From contig NZ_JOII01000044.1 of NCBI RefSeq assembly GCF_000719955.1, positions 1-39,578 of the forward strand: 39,578 bases of DNA. The letters are read 5' to 3'. Below, in pieces: positions 15,973 to 25,996 of this stretch (position 1 is the stretch's first letter; the number at the start of each line of letters is the position of its first letter). Below the pieces are notes generated by a model. It did no database searches. It worked only from the letters and a program-made list of their open reading frames with translations, and was not told where the DNA came from. Origin of the DNA: Streptomyces albidoflavus. GTDB lineage: Bacteria > Actinomycetota > Actinomycetes > Streptomycetales > Streptomycetaceae. The translations under genes were made by a program, and so were the position numbers.

Positions 15973-16545
15973 GGCGCCCCCTCGGCGGGGACGCTTGATC
16001 TGCGGTCAAAGGGCTGGTGCCGAGCTGTCTTCAGCGGGCGACGGACCTGGTCATACCGTGTGCCGTCCCACCCTGTCGGCCCGCCACCACCCTTGTGGGG
16101 CGCCACGCGCCCGACTCTGCTCGGCGGCGAATGTCCGAGCAGGATACGACGCACACCCAAGATCCGCCCGCCGGACGGGACAACCCGGGAACTCCGTACG
16201 AGTGATCGAGGAATGAGCCGTTCCGACGACGGTAACCCGGCTTCCCCCGTGCGCGCGCCCCCATCGTCAGGACCCGTCGGAAGTCGTTCCCGGACGGCTT
16301 CCCGTCACCGTCCGTAGGTGGAGCCGGGCCCTCCGGAACGCCTCACCCACGGTCGCGGAAGGTGACCAAGGGTGGCCGGAAGAAGTCTCCCCCGGTCGCT
16401 GTTACGCTGGTAGCCCGTGGAGACGGTGGGCAATCTCCGGACGATCCGAGGCCCCCGCAACCGCAGCGACGGCACCCGGGTAACCCCCGCGGACCCGACG
16501 CCTGAAGCACGTTCGACTCGCGACCACGGGAGCCCCCTCTTGGCC
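15973..16545. other. 573-bp intergenic region between divergent GH15 gene and pyrG
   Basis: It holds the upstream regions of two divergent genes. A TACGCT hexamer at 16403-16408 is a plausible -10 for pyrG, giving a leader of ~130 nt. Two very short frames (16131-16205 and 16213-16317) lack ribosome binding sites and are not called. No attenuator with a clear U tract was found. Confidence 0.4.
16403..16408 (+). promoter_or_regulatory. Putative -10 element TACGCT of pyrG
   Basis: A TACGCT hexamer stands ~137 bp before the pyrG start. No clear -35 element is visible, so this is tentative. Confidence 0.35.
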
Positions 16546-18216
<1,671 letters not shown>

Positions 18217-18242
18217 GCGCGCCGCGGGGGAGCGCTAACGTT

Positions 18243-18277
18243 GCCGGGGCACGGACCGACGCGGTCCGTGCCCCGGC
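18243..18277 (+). terminator. Terminator hairpin after pyrG
   Basis: GCCGGGGCACGGACC (18243-18257) pairs perfectly with 18263-18277 around a 5-nt loop, 27 bp past the pyrG stop. Confidence 0.75.
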
Positions 18278-18333
18278 GCGCTGCCGCACCACCGCGCCGA
18301 CCGACCGGACGACGCGCGAACGGAACACGGCTC

Positions 18334-19017
18334 ATGGGCACCTCCTCCCTCCCCACCGGCACCGACAGCACCGCGCCGCCCCACGACGGGCGCCTCACCG
18401 ACACCGCCGAGCACTGGCCGGTCGTCGAGAGCGTCACCCCGTTCCGGGGCGCCAAGACCTCGATGCGCACCGACACCGTCCGGATGCCGGACGGCGCGGT
18501 GGCCGACCGCGACTACCAGGTCCACCCCGGCTCGGTCGCCATCCTCGCCCTGGACGAGGAGGACCGGGTCGTGGTCCTGCGCCAGTACCGCCACGCGGTA
18601 CGGCAGAAGCTCTGGGAGATCCCGGCGGGACTCCTCGACGTCCCCGGCGAGAACCCCCTCCACGCCGCCCAGCGCGAGCTGTACGAGGAGGCGTACCTGA
18701 AGGCCGGGGACTGGCGGGTGCTCACCGACTTCTACCCGACGCCCGGCGGCTGCGACGAGGCGGTCCGCGTCTTCCTCGCCCGCGACCTCTCCCCGGCGGG
18801 CGGCGAGAAGTACGCGGCCTCGGACGAGGAGGCCGACATGGAGCTGGCCACCGTCGCCCTGCCCGACCTGGTCCAGGGCGCCCTCGCGGGCGAGCTGCAC
18901 AACAGCTGCCTGGTGCTGGGCGCCTTCGCGCTGACCGCCGCGCGGGCCACCGAGGGCGGCCTGGACGCGCTGCGGCCCGCCGAGGCCGAGTGGCCCGCCC
19001 GGCCCTTCGCGTCCTGA
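18334..19017 (+). CDS. Nudix hydrolase, ADP-ribose pyrophosphatase type
   Basis: 227 aa from ATG 18334. The Nudix box is read across GLLDVPGENPLHAAQRELYEEAYL, with the catalytic RELYEEA core. A conserved Pro-Gly stretch downstream (FYPTPGGCDE) is typical of ADP-ribose pyrophosphatases, which split ADP-ribose into AMP and ribose 5-phosphate. The final glycine of the canonical box is replaced by Ala, as is common in this subfamily. The start is uncertain because the ribosome binding site is weak. The gene lies between pyrG and an NB-ARC protein, with hairpins on both sides, so it is probably a single-gene unit. Confidence 0.85.
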   Translation: MGTSSLPTGTDSTAPPHDGRLTDTAEHWPVVESVTPFRGAKTSMRTDTVRMPDGAVADRDYQVHPGSVAILALDEEDRVVVLRQYRHAVRQKLWEIPAGLLDVPGENPLHAAQRELYEEAYLKAGDWRVLTDFYPTPGGCDEAVRVFLARDLSPAGGEKYAASDEEADMELATVALPDLVQGALAGELHNSCLVLGAFALTAARATEGGLDALRPAEAEWPARPFAS

Positions 19018-19030
19018 ACCACCGCCGGAC

Positions 19031-19071
19031 GACGGCCGTGTGTCCCCGGCGAGCGGGGGTACGCGGCCGTC
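19031..19071 (+). terminator. Terminator hairpin after the ADP-ribose pyrophosphatase gene
   Basis: GACGGCCG (19031-19038) pairs with CGGCCGTC (19064-19071), with a second inner helix (CCCC with GGGG) after a short internal mismatch. Confidence 0.6.
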
Positions 19072-19240
19072 ACCGCGCGGAAAGCCGCCGGTCCGGGGCC
19101 GGTCCGACGATCCGCTGATCCGATCGGGCGACAATCCCGCCACGCTCGCACCGGGTGACTGCGGAGCGTGAACTAGGCTCGTCGACGCCCCGTCAGGTCC
19201 CCGGCAGGGCACGTGTGCGCAGCGAACGGGAGTGTGGCCC

Positions 19241-21481
19241 GTGACGGATCAGGTCGTCGGCACCAGCGGCCCCCAGGCGCCGGGCGCGAGCCCGTCGTCC
19301 GGCCCGCCCCGCCCAGCCTTCTTCGGCCGTGGCAGAGAGCTGAAGGAGCTGCGGGCCGAGATCGACCGGGCCGGCCTCGACACCATCGCCGGACGGGGCG
19401 CCCCGCGCCCCCGGTTCCTGCTCATCGCGGGCGCCCCCGGCTCCGGCCGCACCGCGCTGGCCGGGCACCTCGCCGCCTCGCTCGCCGATCGCTACCCGGA
19501 CGGCGTCCTGAGCGCCCGTCTCACCGCCGTCGACGGGACCGCCCTGACCGAGGGCGAGGCCGCCCGGCTGCTGCTCGACGGCCTCGGTGCCCGCACCGTC
19601 CCCGGCGCGAGCGACGACGACCTCACCCACGCCCTGCGCCAGGAACTCGCCGGCCGCCGCCTGCTGGTCCTGCTCGACGACGCCGCCTCCGCGGAACAGG
19701 TCGACCCCCTCATGCCCGAGGGCGAGGGCGCCGCCCATCTGCTCTTCGTCGCCGTCTCCCGGGGGCCGCTCACCGGGCTCACCGGGGTCCGCCCCTGCGC
19801 CCTCGGCGGCCTCGACGTCCCCGACGCCCACGCCCTGCTGGAGAGCCGGGCGGGCGAGGTCCGGCTCACCGTCGACCCGCGCGCCGCCGACAGCCTCATC
19901 GAGCGGTGCGGGGCGCAGCCCGCCGCCCTGGTGCTGGCCGGGGGGTACCTCGCGGCCCACCCCAAGACCTCGGTGGCCGACCTCGCCCACCGGCTGGAGC
20001 AAGCGCCCGCCGACGGCCCGGGCGGCCCCGGCGAACTGCCCCGGATGGCCCGGCTGAGCCACGACGCGCTGCCCGCGGCCGCCGCCCGCACCCTGCGCCT
20101 GCTCGCCTTCGCCCCGGCGGGCCAGGTCGACGCGCACACCGCCTCCGCGCTGGCGGGCGCCTCCCTCCCGGCGGTCCGCACCATCCTGGGCGAACTGGCG
20201 GACCTCGGCTTCCTGAGCCGCGAACCGGATCCGGAGCCGGGCGAGGAGCCGCGCTGGACCGTGCCCTCCTGCCTCCAGCCGGTCCTGCGCGACCTCGCCG
20301 ACGACCACGAGCGGCCGGCCGAACTCCAGCTGGCCCGCGCCCGGATGCTGGAGCGCACCGTGCGGCTGCTGCACTCCTGCCGCGCCGTCACCGACCCCGA
20401 GTCCAGCCCCGCGCGGGTGGCGCTCGCCGCCCTGCCCCGCGCTCTCCGCTTCGACACCGCCGAGGCGGCCGCGGCCTGGCTGGAGCGCTCGCGCGGCGCG
20501 CTGCTCGCCTCGGCGCGCCTGGCCGTCGCCGACGGGGAGCTGGACACCCTGGCGCGCCGGCTGCTCGCCGCGATCGTCCGGGCGATGATCGCCCACCGGG
20601 GCGCGGCCGGTGCCGCCCCTGACCTCTACCCGGTGCACGGCCTGGTGCTGGACGTGGCCGAGCGCCGCCGGCTGCCCCGCGAGAAGGCGGCGGCCCTGCT
20701 CAACCTCGCCGACCTGGACGCCTCCACCGGCCGTACCCGGCAGGCGCTGGCCCGCTACCGGGCCGCGCTGGACGCCGCCCGCGCCGCCCACGACGCGGTG
20801 GCCGCCGGGCGCGCCATGGAGTCCGTGGCCGGGTCCTACCAGTCCCTGGAGGACTGGCCGCGCGCCGCCGACTGGTACGGCCGCGCCCTCACCGAGCGGC
20901 TGGCCCGCGACGAGCACGCCGACGCCGCCCGCGTCTACGGCCGGCTCGGCACCGTCCACACCTACGCCGGGCGGTACGGCGAGGCGCTGCGGCAGTGGCG
21001 GGCGGCGGTCGCCGCGTACCGCAGGTGCGGCGATGTGGCGGGCCGCGCACGGGCGTTGAGCGAGCAGGCCCGGGTCCAGGAGTACGCCGGGCGCCCCCAG
21101 GAGTCGCTGCGCACCTGCCAGGAGGCGGTCCAGTGGGCGCGTGAGGCGGGCGACGACCGGCTGCTGGCGGCGCTGCGGCTGCGGCTGGCCGACACCCTGG
21201 AGCGGCTCGGCGACCCGGCGGCGGCCAGGCTGCACCGCGCCGCCGCCGAACAGCTGCTGGCCCCGGCCGGTCCGGGCGAGGGCGGGGCGGCGCCGGAGGA
21301 CGGGCAGGCCACAGCGCCCGCCGGGCCTCTGGTGCCCGGGGAACCGGTCGTCCCGGGGGAGCCCGGTGTGGCCGACGCCGTCCGGGAGCCCGTGGGGGCG
21401 CAGGAGGCCCCCGAGGTCCCCGAGGCCCCCGGGGAGCGGGCAGCCCAGGGCGCCGGAGCCGTTCACCTGCGAAATCCGTAG
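19241..21481 (+). CDS. AfsR-like NB-ARC (STAND) ATPase with TPR repeats, no DNA-binding domain
   Basis: 746 aa from GTG 19241, placed 8 nt after GGGAG. After a short disordered N-terminus the P-loop GAPGSGRT (residues 64-71) and Walker B LLVLLDD (141-147) define an NB-ARC/AP-ATPase module. A winged-helix-like region follows (~265-370), then TPR helices from ~465 to ~680 (for example RQALARYRAALDAAR and GEALRQWRAAVAAYR). The last ~70 residues are Pro/Gly/Glu-rich. The ATPase plus TPR half resembles the SARP regulator AfsR, but the OmpR-type and BTAD domains are absent, so it is more likely a signal-responsive scaffold than a DNA binder. A TAGGCT at 19174-19179 could be its -10. Confidence 0.8.
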   Translation: MTDQVVGTSGPQAPGASPSSGPPRPAFFGRGRELKELRAEIDRAGLDTIAGRGAPRPRFLLIAGAPGSGRTALAGHLAASLADRYPDGVLSARLTAVDGTALTEGEAARLLLDGLGARTVPGASDDDLTHALRQELAGRRLLVLLDDAASAEQVDPLMPEGEGAAHLLFVAVSRGPLTGLTGVRPCALGGLDVPDAHALLESRAGEVRLTVDPRAADSLIERCGAQPAALVLAGGYLAAHPKTSVADLAHRLEQAPADGPGGPGELPRMARLSHDALPAAAARTLRLLAFAPAGQVDAHTASALAGASLPAVRTILGELADLGFLSREPDPEPGEEPRWTVPSCLQPVLRDLADDHERPAELQLARARMLERTVRLLHSCRAVTDPESSPARVALAALPRALRFDTAEAAAAWLERSRGALLASARLAVADGELDTLARRLLAAIVRAMIAHRGAAGAAPDLYPVHGLVLDVAERRRLPREKAAALLNLADLDASTGRTRQALARYRAALDAARAAHDAVAAGRAMESVAGSYQSLEDWPRAADWYGRALTERLARDEHADAARVYGRLGTVHTYAGRYGEALRQWRAAVAAYRRCGDVAGRARALSEQARVQEYAGRPQESLRTCQEAVQWAREAGDDRLLAALRLRLADTLERLGDPAAARLHRAAAEQLLAPAGPGEGGAAPEDGQATAPAGPLVPGEPVVPGEPGVADAVREPVGAQEAPEVPEAPGERAAQGAGAVHLRNP

Positions 21482-21513
21482 CGCTTCGTGAAAAAGTAGG
21501 TGGCTTCTAAGGC

Positions 21514-21541
21514 TGGACAGCGAGAAATCCTTGCTTAGACT
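21514..21541 (+). promoter_or_regulatory. Promoter of ald: TGGACA-N16-TAGACT
   Basis: TGGACA (21514-21519) differs in one base from the -35 consensus. After 16 nt comes TAGACT (21536-21541), a good -10. The expected start near 21548 leaves a leader of ~100 nt before ald. It is a good vegetative-type promoter by eye. Confidence 0.6.
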
Positions 21542-21649
21542 GGCTGGGCCGCGTTGATTCGCGGCGAGCCCCGGTACGCCCAGGTACGCCCCGCTGCGGC
21601 CGGGAATCCACCCTCCTGTCCCCGCCACAGCCAAGGACCGTGATCGACG

Positions 21650-22765
21650 ATGAAGGTCGGCATCCCCAGCGAAGTCAAGAACAACGAGTTCCGGGTGGCC
21701 ATCACGCCTGCCGGCGTCCACGAGCTGGTCCGCCACGGCCACGAGGTCTACGTCCAGCAGGGCGCCGGCCTCGGCTCGTCGATCACCGACGCCGAGTACG
21801 TGGCGGCGGGCGGCGCCATCCTGCCCACCGCCGACGAGGTCTGGGCCATCGCCGACCTGCTGCTCAAGGTCAAGGAGCCGATCGAGGAGGAGTACCACCG
21901 GCTCCGCAAGGACCAGACCCTCTTCACCTACCTCCACCTGGCCGCCTCGCGCCCCTGTACCGACGCCCTGATCGCCTCGGGCACCACGGCCATCGCCTAC
22001 GAGACGGTCGAGACCGCCGACCGCCGGCTGCCGCTGCTCGCCCCGATGTCCGAGGTCGCGGGCCGCCTCGCCCCCCAGGTCGGCGCCTACCACCTGATGC
22101 GTGCCGCCGGCGGCCGCGGCGTCCTGCCGGGCGGCGTCCCGGGTGTCGCCGCGGGCAAGGCCGTCGTCATCGGCGGCGGTGTCTCCGGCTGGAACGCCAC
22201 GCAGATCGCGGTCGGTATGGGCTTCCACGTGACGCTCCTGGACCGTGACATCAACAAGCTCAAGGAGGCCGACAAGGTCTTCGGCACCAAGGTGCAGACC
22301 GTCGTCTCCAACTCCTTCGAGCTGGAGCGCGCCTGCCTGGAGGCCGACCTCGTCATCGGCGCCGTCCTCATCCCCGGCGCCAAGGCCCCCAAGCTGGTCA
22401 CCAACGAGCTGGTCTCCCGGATGAAGCCCGGAAGTGTCCTTGTCGACATCGCCATCGACCAGGGCGGATGCTTCGAGGACTCGCACCCGACCACCCACGC
22501 CGAGCCGACCTTCCAGGTCCACAACTCGGTCTTCTACTGCGTCGCCAACATGCCCGGCGCCGTCCCGAACACCTCCACCCACGCGCTGACCAACGCCACG
22601 CTCCCGTACATCCTGGAGCTGGCCGACCGCGGCTGGGCCGAGGCGCTGCGCCGCGACGCCGCCCTCGCCAAGGGGCTCAACACCCATGACGGCAAGGTCG
22701 TCTACCGCGAGGTGGCCGAGGCGCACGGCCTGGAGCACACCGAACTCTCGGCTCTCCTCGGCTGA
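21650..22765 (+). CDS. ald: Alanine dehydrogenase
   Basis: 371 aa from ATG 21650, with AAGGA at 21633-21637. It reversibly deaminates L-alanine to pyruvate and ammonia with NAD. The substrate-binding Arg lies in NEFRVAITP, the Lys in LLKVKEP and the catalytic His in TYLHLAA. The dinucleotide loop is [12 protein letters not shown] with an acidic LLDRD after the second strand. The [10 protein letters not shown] segment carries the catalytic Asp. Length is standard. It has its own promoter and is closed by an 18-bp perfect hairpin. Confidence 0.95.
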   Translation: MKVGIPSEVKNNEFRVAITPAGVHELVRHGHEVYVQQGAGLGSSITDAEYVAAGGAILPTADEVWAIADLLLKVKEPIEEEYHRLRKDQTLFTYLHLAASRPCTDALIASGTTAIAYETVETADRRLPLLAPMSEVAGRLAPQVGAYHLMRAAGGRGVLPGGVPGVAAGKAVVIGGGVSGWNATQIAVGMGFHVTLLDRDINKLKEADKVFGTKVQTVVSNSFELERACLEADLVIGAVLIPGAKAPKLVTNELVSRMKPGSVLVDIAIDQGGCFEDSHPTTHAEPTFQVHNSVFYCVANMPGAVPNTSTHALTNATLPYILELADRGWAEALRRDAALAKGLNTHDGKVVYREVAEAHGLEHTELSALLG

Positions 22766-22804
22766 TCGCACCGGCGCGCACCCGTCAATACGCGTCGTCA
22801 ATCT

Positions 22805-22850
22805 CACGCCCGCGGCCGGACCTTGTGGACAGGGTCCGGCCGCGGGCGTG
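22805..22850. terminator. Strong 18-bp perfect hairpin after ald
   Basis: 22805-22822 and 22833-22850 are perfectly complementary around a 10-nt loop. It insulates ald from parA. The rest of the 361-bp gap holds the parA promoter. Confidence 0.8.
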
Positions 22851-23024
22851 GTGCGACACCACCCCGGGCGCGCCGGATGCCGGGTCAACTCGCGGCGAAC
22901 GTAACCCTTTACCCGATTCGCCCACCCGGGGAAATGTCCCGCTCGCCCCCTGTGCGACGCGTGCGCGCCCTTGACAGCGAGGTGTTCGGTTGCCGACACA
23001 TCCGGCCGGGTCCGGTGGATTGTG

Positions 23025-23054
23025 TTGCTGCGAAGCGGTGACACGCCATAGAGT
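23025..23054 (+). promoter_or_regulatory. Putative parA promoter TTGCTG-N18-TAGAGT
   Basis: TTGCTG (23025-23030) and TAGAGT (23049-23054) are spaced by 18 nt, with a leader of ~66 nt to GTG 23127. A TTGACA at 22971-22976 lacks a matching -10. Confidence 0.45.
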
Positions 23055-23126
23055 CGCCAACCGTCGGCATGGTGCCACGCTGACCTATCTAGAAGTTTCC
23101 TGGTCACCAAGGAGGTAAGACGACTT

Positions 23127-24296
23127 GTGAATGAGTCGACATTTACTCCCAGGGGTGCCCGGCCAGGAAAGCCCACGAGGGGCTCGGACCCCACGGGGCC
23201 GGAGGCTGTCGGCTCCATAGCTGTCCGCACCTTCGCGGCCCGACAGGCCCCCCAGACGACGCAGACAGCACACCAGAGCATGGATGGCCATCACGTGAAC
23301 GCCATGGCCGGCGACCGGAGCGGCGACGAAGCGTCCCGCTTCGCCGCGGACGCAGAACTGCCCGAGGGCCACTTCTACGACCCGGACGCCGAATACGAGC
23401 CCGATCCCGAGTACGCGGCCACGCTCGCCCCGGACGCCGCCCGCCAGCGCCGCGAGCGCATCGGCCCGACCGGACGCCCGCTGCCGTACTTCCCCATCCC
23501 CGGGCCGCTGAACGACCACGGCCCCGCGAAGATCATCGCGATGTGCAACCAGAAGGGCGGCGTCGGCAAGACCACGTCGACCATCAACCTCGGCGCCGCG
23601 CTCGCGGAGTACGGACGCCGGGTCCTGCTGGTCGACTTCGACCCGCAGGGCGCCCTCTCGGTCGGCCTCGGGGTCAACCCGATGGAACTGGACCTCACCG
23701 TCTACAACCTGCTCATGGAGCGGGGGATGGCCGCCGACGAGGTGCTGCTGAAGACCGCGGTCCCCAACATGGACCTGCTGCCCAGCAACATCGACCTGTC
23801 GGCCGCCGAGGTCCAGCTGGTCTCCGAGGTAGCACGCGAGTCGACGCTCCAGCGGGCGCTGAAGCCGCTGCTCGCCGACTACGACTACATCGTCATCGAC
23901 TGCCAGCCCTCGCTCGGCCTGCTCACGGTGAACGCGCTGACCGCCGCGCACAAGGTGATCGTGCCGCTGGAGTGCGAGTTCTTCGCGCTGCGCGGGGTGG
24001 CCCTGCTCACCGAGACCATCGAGAAGGTCCAGGAGCGGCTCAACCCGGAGCTGGAGCTCGACGGCATCCTCGCCACGATGTACGACTCGCGCACCGTCCA
24101 CAGCCGTGAGGTCCTCGCCCGCGTCGTGGAGGCGTTCGACGACAACGTGTACCACACGGTGATCGGCCGGACCGTCCGCTTCCCGGAGACCACGGTCGCC
24201 GGTGAGCCCATCACGACCTACGCCTCCAACTCGGTCGGTGCCGCCGCCTACCGCCAGCTCGCCAGGGAGGTGCTCGCCCGGTGTCACGCCGAGTGA
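23127..24296 (+). CDS. parA: ParA/Soj-family partition ATPase (orphan, no adjacent parB)
   Basis: 389 aa from GTG 23127, 11 nt after AAGGAGG, the strongest ribosome binding site in the window. Residues 1-~130 are a low-complexity extension, acidic in its second half. The deviant Walker A KGGVGKTT is at 143-150, followed by LLVDFDPQGALSVGLG (A') and IVIDCQPSLGLLTVNAL (Walker B). This is the ATP-dimerising, DNA-binding motor class that moves chromosomes or plasmids. No parB follows. Instead the next gene overlaps by 16 nt and encodes a ribbon-helix-helix protein, and scpA/scpB follow. It is probably a second ParA beside the oriC-linked one, which is an inference because oriC is not in this window. 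Confidence 0.9.
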   Translation: MNESTFTPRGARPGKPTRGSDPTGPEAVGSIAVRTFAARQAPQTTQTAHQSMDGHHVNAMAGDRSGDEASRFAADAELPEGHFYDPDAEYEPDPEYAATLAPDAARQRRERIGPTGRPLPYFPIPGPLNDHGPAKIIAMCNQKGGVGKTTSTINLGAALAEYGRRVLLVDFDPQGALSVGLGVNPMELDLTVYNLLMERGMAADEVLLKTAVPNMDLLPSNIDLSAAEVQLVSEVARESTLQRALKPLLADYDYIVIDCQPSLGLLTVNALTAAHKVIVPLECEFFALRGVALLTETIEKVQERLNPELELDGILATMYDSRTVHSREVLARVVEAFDDNVYHTVIGRTVRFPETTVAGEPITTYASNSVGAAAYRQLAREVLARCHAE

Positions 24297-24847
24297 GTCT
24301 GCCGGGGGCCGACGAACTGTTCCGCACCACGGGGGGCACGGCACTCCAGGCGTCCACTCCCCGCCGCCAGGGCGAGCCCCGGGTCCCCTCCCCGGCGGGG
24401 GAGAGCGACCCGGCCGGCGAGGAGACCGGAACCACCGGCCGGGGTGACGAGCCGGCCGAGCACAGCGCCTCCGCGCCCCCGGCCGGAACACCCCGGGAGC
24501 GCGAGCACCGGGCCCGCAGCCCCGAGGACGACGCCCCGGTCCCCGGCCGCCGCACCCCGCCCCAGGAGGGCCAGCCGACCGCCCAGCCCGCGCCCCAGCG
24601 GCGGCGCGGCGGACGGAACGCCGCCCGCAGGCCCAGCGGCCGCGAACGGCACGACGAGAAGATCACCGTCTACGTCTCCGCCGAGGAACTGATGGACCTG
24701 GAGCACGCCCGGCTGGTGCTCCGCGGCGAGCACGGTCTCGCCGTCGACCGCGGGCGGATCGTCCGCGAGGCCGTCGCCGTGGTCCTCGCCGATCTGGAGG
24801 CCCGCGGCGAGGCCAGCATCCTCGTCCGCCGCCTGCGCGGCCGCTGA
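24281..24847 (+). CDS. Protein with disordered N-terminus and C-terminal ribbon-helix-helix-like domain
   Basis: 188 aa from GTG 24281, overlapping parA by 16 nt (GTG 24293, a 4-nt overlap, is an alternative). Residues 1-125 are disordered, rich in Pro, Arg, Glu and Thr. Residues ~126-175 read as strand KITVYVS, helix EELMDLEHARLVL and helix GRIVREAVAVVLADLEARG, the CopG/MetJ ribbon-helix-helix order. Small RHH proteins with a flexible Arg-rich N-terminal tail act as centromere-binding partners and ATPase activators of ParA in type Ib plasmid systems. Here that role is inferred from architecture and overlap only. DNA binding has not been shown. Confidence 0.65.
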   Translation: MSRRVSLPGADELFRTTGGTALQASTPRRQGEPRVPSPAGESDPAGEETGTTGRGDEPAEHSASAPPAGTPREREHRARSPEDDAPVPGRRTPPQEGQPTAQPAPQRRRGGRNAARRPSGRERHDEKITVYVSAEELMDLEHARLVLRGEHGLAVDRGRIVREAVAVVLADLEARGEASILVRRLRGR

Positions 24848-24932
24848 CCGGACCGCGACCCGGCCCCCCCCCGCACCCCCTGCCCCCGCCGCCGCCCGGC
24901 GCGGCCGGAGCTGTCCCGGCGGCCCCTGCGGG

Positions 24933-24938
24933 TAGCCT
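24933..24938 (+). promoter_or_regulatory. -10 element TAGCCT upstream of scpA
   Basis: TAGCCT, 8 nt, then GTG 24947, with no Shine-Dalgarno sequence between. This suggests a leaderless scpA-scpB-rluB transcript. Confidence 0.45.
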
Positions 24939-24946
24939 GCCCGCGC

Positions 24947-25996
24947 GTGCGGGACCCCGCCCGCACCCCCGCCGCCCCCTGGACCACCATGCCGCCCACC
25001 CCTGACGCCGTGCCCCCGCCGCCCCGCTCCCGCCGCGCCCTCGGGCCGCGCGGGGCCGGGCCGGAGACGCGGCACGGGGACGCCCCGGCCGAGGCGGCGC
25101 CGGTGGCGGTGGCGGAGCCCGTCACCGAGGCGGAACCGGTCGCCGTACCGGAGCCCGCGCCCCCGGCGGAGGCCGAGCCGTCCGACGGGCGGTTCACCGT
25201 GCGGCTGGCCAACTTCGAAGGCCCCTTCGACCTGCTGCTCCAGCTCATCTCCAAGCACAAGCTGGACGTCACCGAGGTCGCCCTCTCCCGGGTCACCGAC
25301 GACTTCATGGCCCACATCCGGGCGATGGGCGCCGACTGGGACCTCGACCAGACCACCGAGTTCCTGGTGGTCGCGGCCACCCTGCTCGACCTCAAGGCGG
25401 CCCGGCTGCTGCCCGCCGCCGAGGTCGAGGACGAGCAGGACCTCGCCCTCCTGGAGGCCCGCGACCTGCTCTTCGCCCGGCTGCTCCAGTACCGCGCGTA
25501 CAAGCGGATCGCCGAGATCTTCGAGGAGCGGCTGGCCGAGGAGGCGCGCCGGTACCCGCGTACCGTCGGGCTGGAGCCGCACCACGCCGCGCTGCTGCCG
25601 GAGGTGGTCATCAGGATCGGCCCCGAGGGTTTCGCGGAGCTGGCGGTCAAGGCGATGCAGCCGCGCCCCGAGCCGCAGGTCTACGTCGAGCACATCCACG
25701 CCCCGCTCGTCTCCGTGCAGGAGCAGGCCGAGGTGGTGGTGGACCGGCTGCGGGCGGCGGGCCGGGCCAGCTTCGCCGAACTGGTCGCCGACGCCGAGGG
25801 GACGCTGACCGTGGTGGCCCGCTTCCTGGCCCTGCTGGAGCTGTACCGGGAGAAGGCCGTCACGCTTGACCAGGAGGAGCCGCTGGGGGAGCTGCTGGTC
25901 TCCTGGAGCGGGGGCGGCGAGGCGGCGCCGCGCGTCACCGACGAGTTCGACCGCCCGCCCGAGCCGCCCGCCGCACCGAACGAGGAGGACGCGTGA
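24947..25996 (+). CDS. scpA: Segregation and condensation protein A
   Basis: 349 aa from GTG 24947 (ATG 24989 is an alternative). ScpA is the kleisin that bridges the two SMC heads together with ScpB. After a ~80-residue Pro/Ala/Glu-rich extension the kleisin N-terminal domain begins at FTVRLANFEGPFDLLLQLI, followed by DVTEVALSRVTDDFMAHI and EFLVVAATLLDLKAARLLP. The C-terminal winged helix contains RASFAELVADAEGTLTVVARFLALLELYREK. The stop overlaps scpB by 4 nt (GTGA). The linked parA and RHH genes make this a chromosome-segregation cluster; smc is not in the window. Confidence 0.93.
   Translation: MRDPARTPAAPWTTMPPTPDAVPPPPRSRRALGPRGAGPETRHGDAPAEAAPVAVAEPVTEAEPVAVPEPAPPAEAEPSDGRFTVRLANFEGPFDLLLQLISKHKLDVTEVALSRVTDDFMAHIRAMGADWDLDQTTEFLVVAATLLDLKAARLLPAAEVEDEQDLALLEARDLLFARLLQYRAYKRIAEIFEERLAEEARRYPRTVGLEPHHAALLPEVVIRIGPEGFAELAVKAMQPRPEPQVYVEHIHAPLVSVQEQAEVVVDRLRAAGRASFAELVADAEGTLTVVARFLALLELYREKAVTLDQEEPLGELLVSWSGGGEAAPRVTDEFDRPPEPPAAPNEEDA

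Noticed and set aside
16131..16317. Two short frames (16131-16205 and 16213-16317) upstream of pyrG
   Set aside because: 24 and 34 codons, no usable ribosome binding site and no recognisable domain; could be chance frames in a leader region.
16403..16545. pyrG attenuator or reiterative-transcription leader as in Bacillus
   Set aside because: The leader has only a small GGAGA/TCTCC hairpin, and no terminator with a U tract or initiating GGGC run could be placed with confidence.
22971..22976. TTGACA as the parA -35 element
   Set aside because: No acceptable -10 hexamer at 16-19 nt; the TTGCTG/TAGAGT pair further down is a better fit.
19193..23281. 1362-codon minus-strand open frame across the NB-ARC gene and ald
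   Set aside because: Antisense to ald, whose motifs are complete, and crosses a terminator and a promoter; compositional artefact.
23280..23300. parS-like site around the CACGTGAAC sequence inside parA
   Set aside because: Only a partial match to the GTTTCACGTGAAAC parS consensus and located inside coding sequence.
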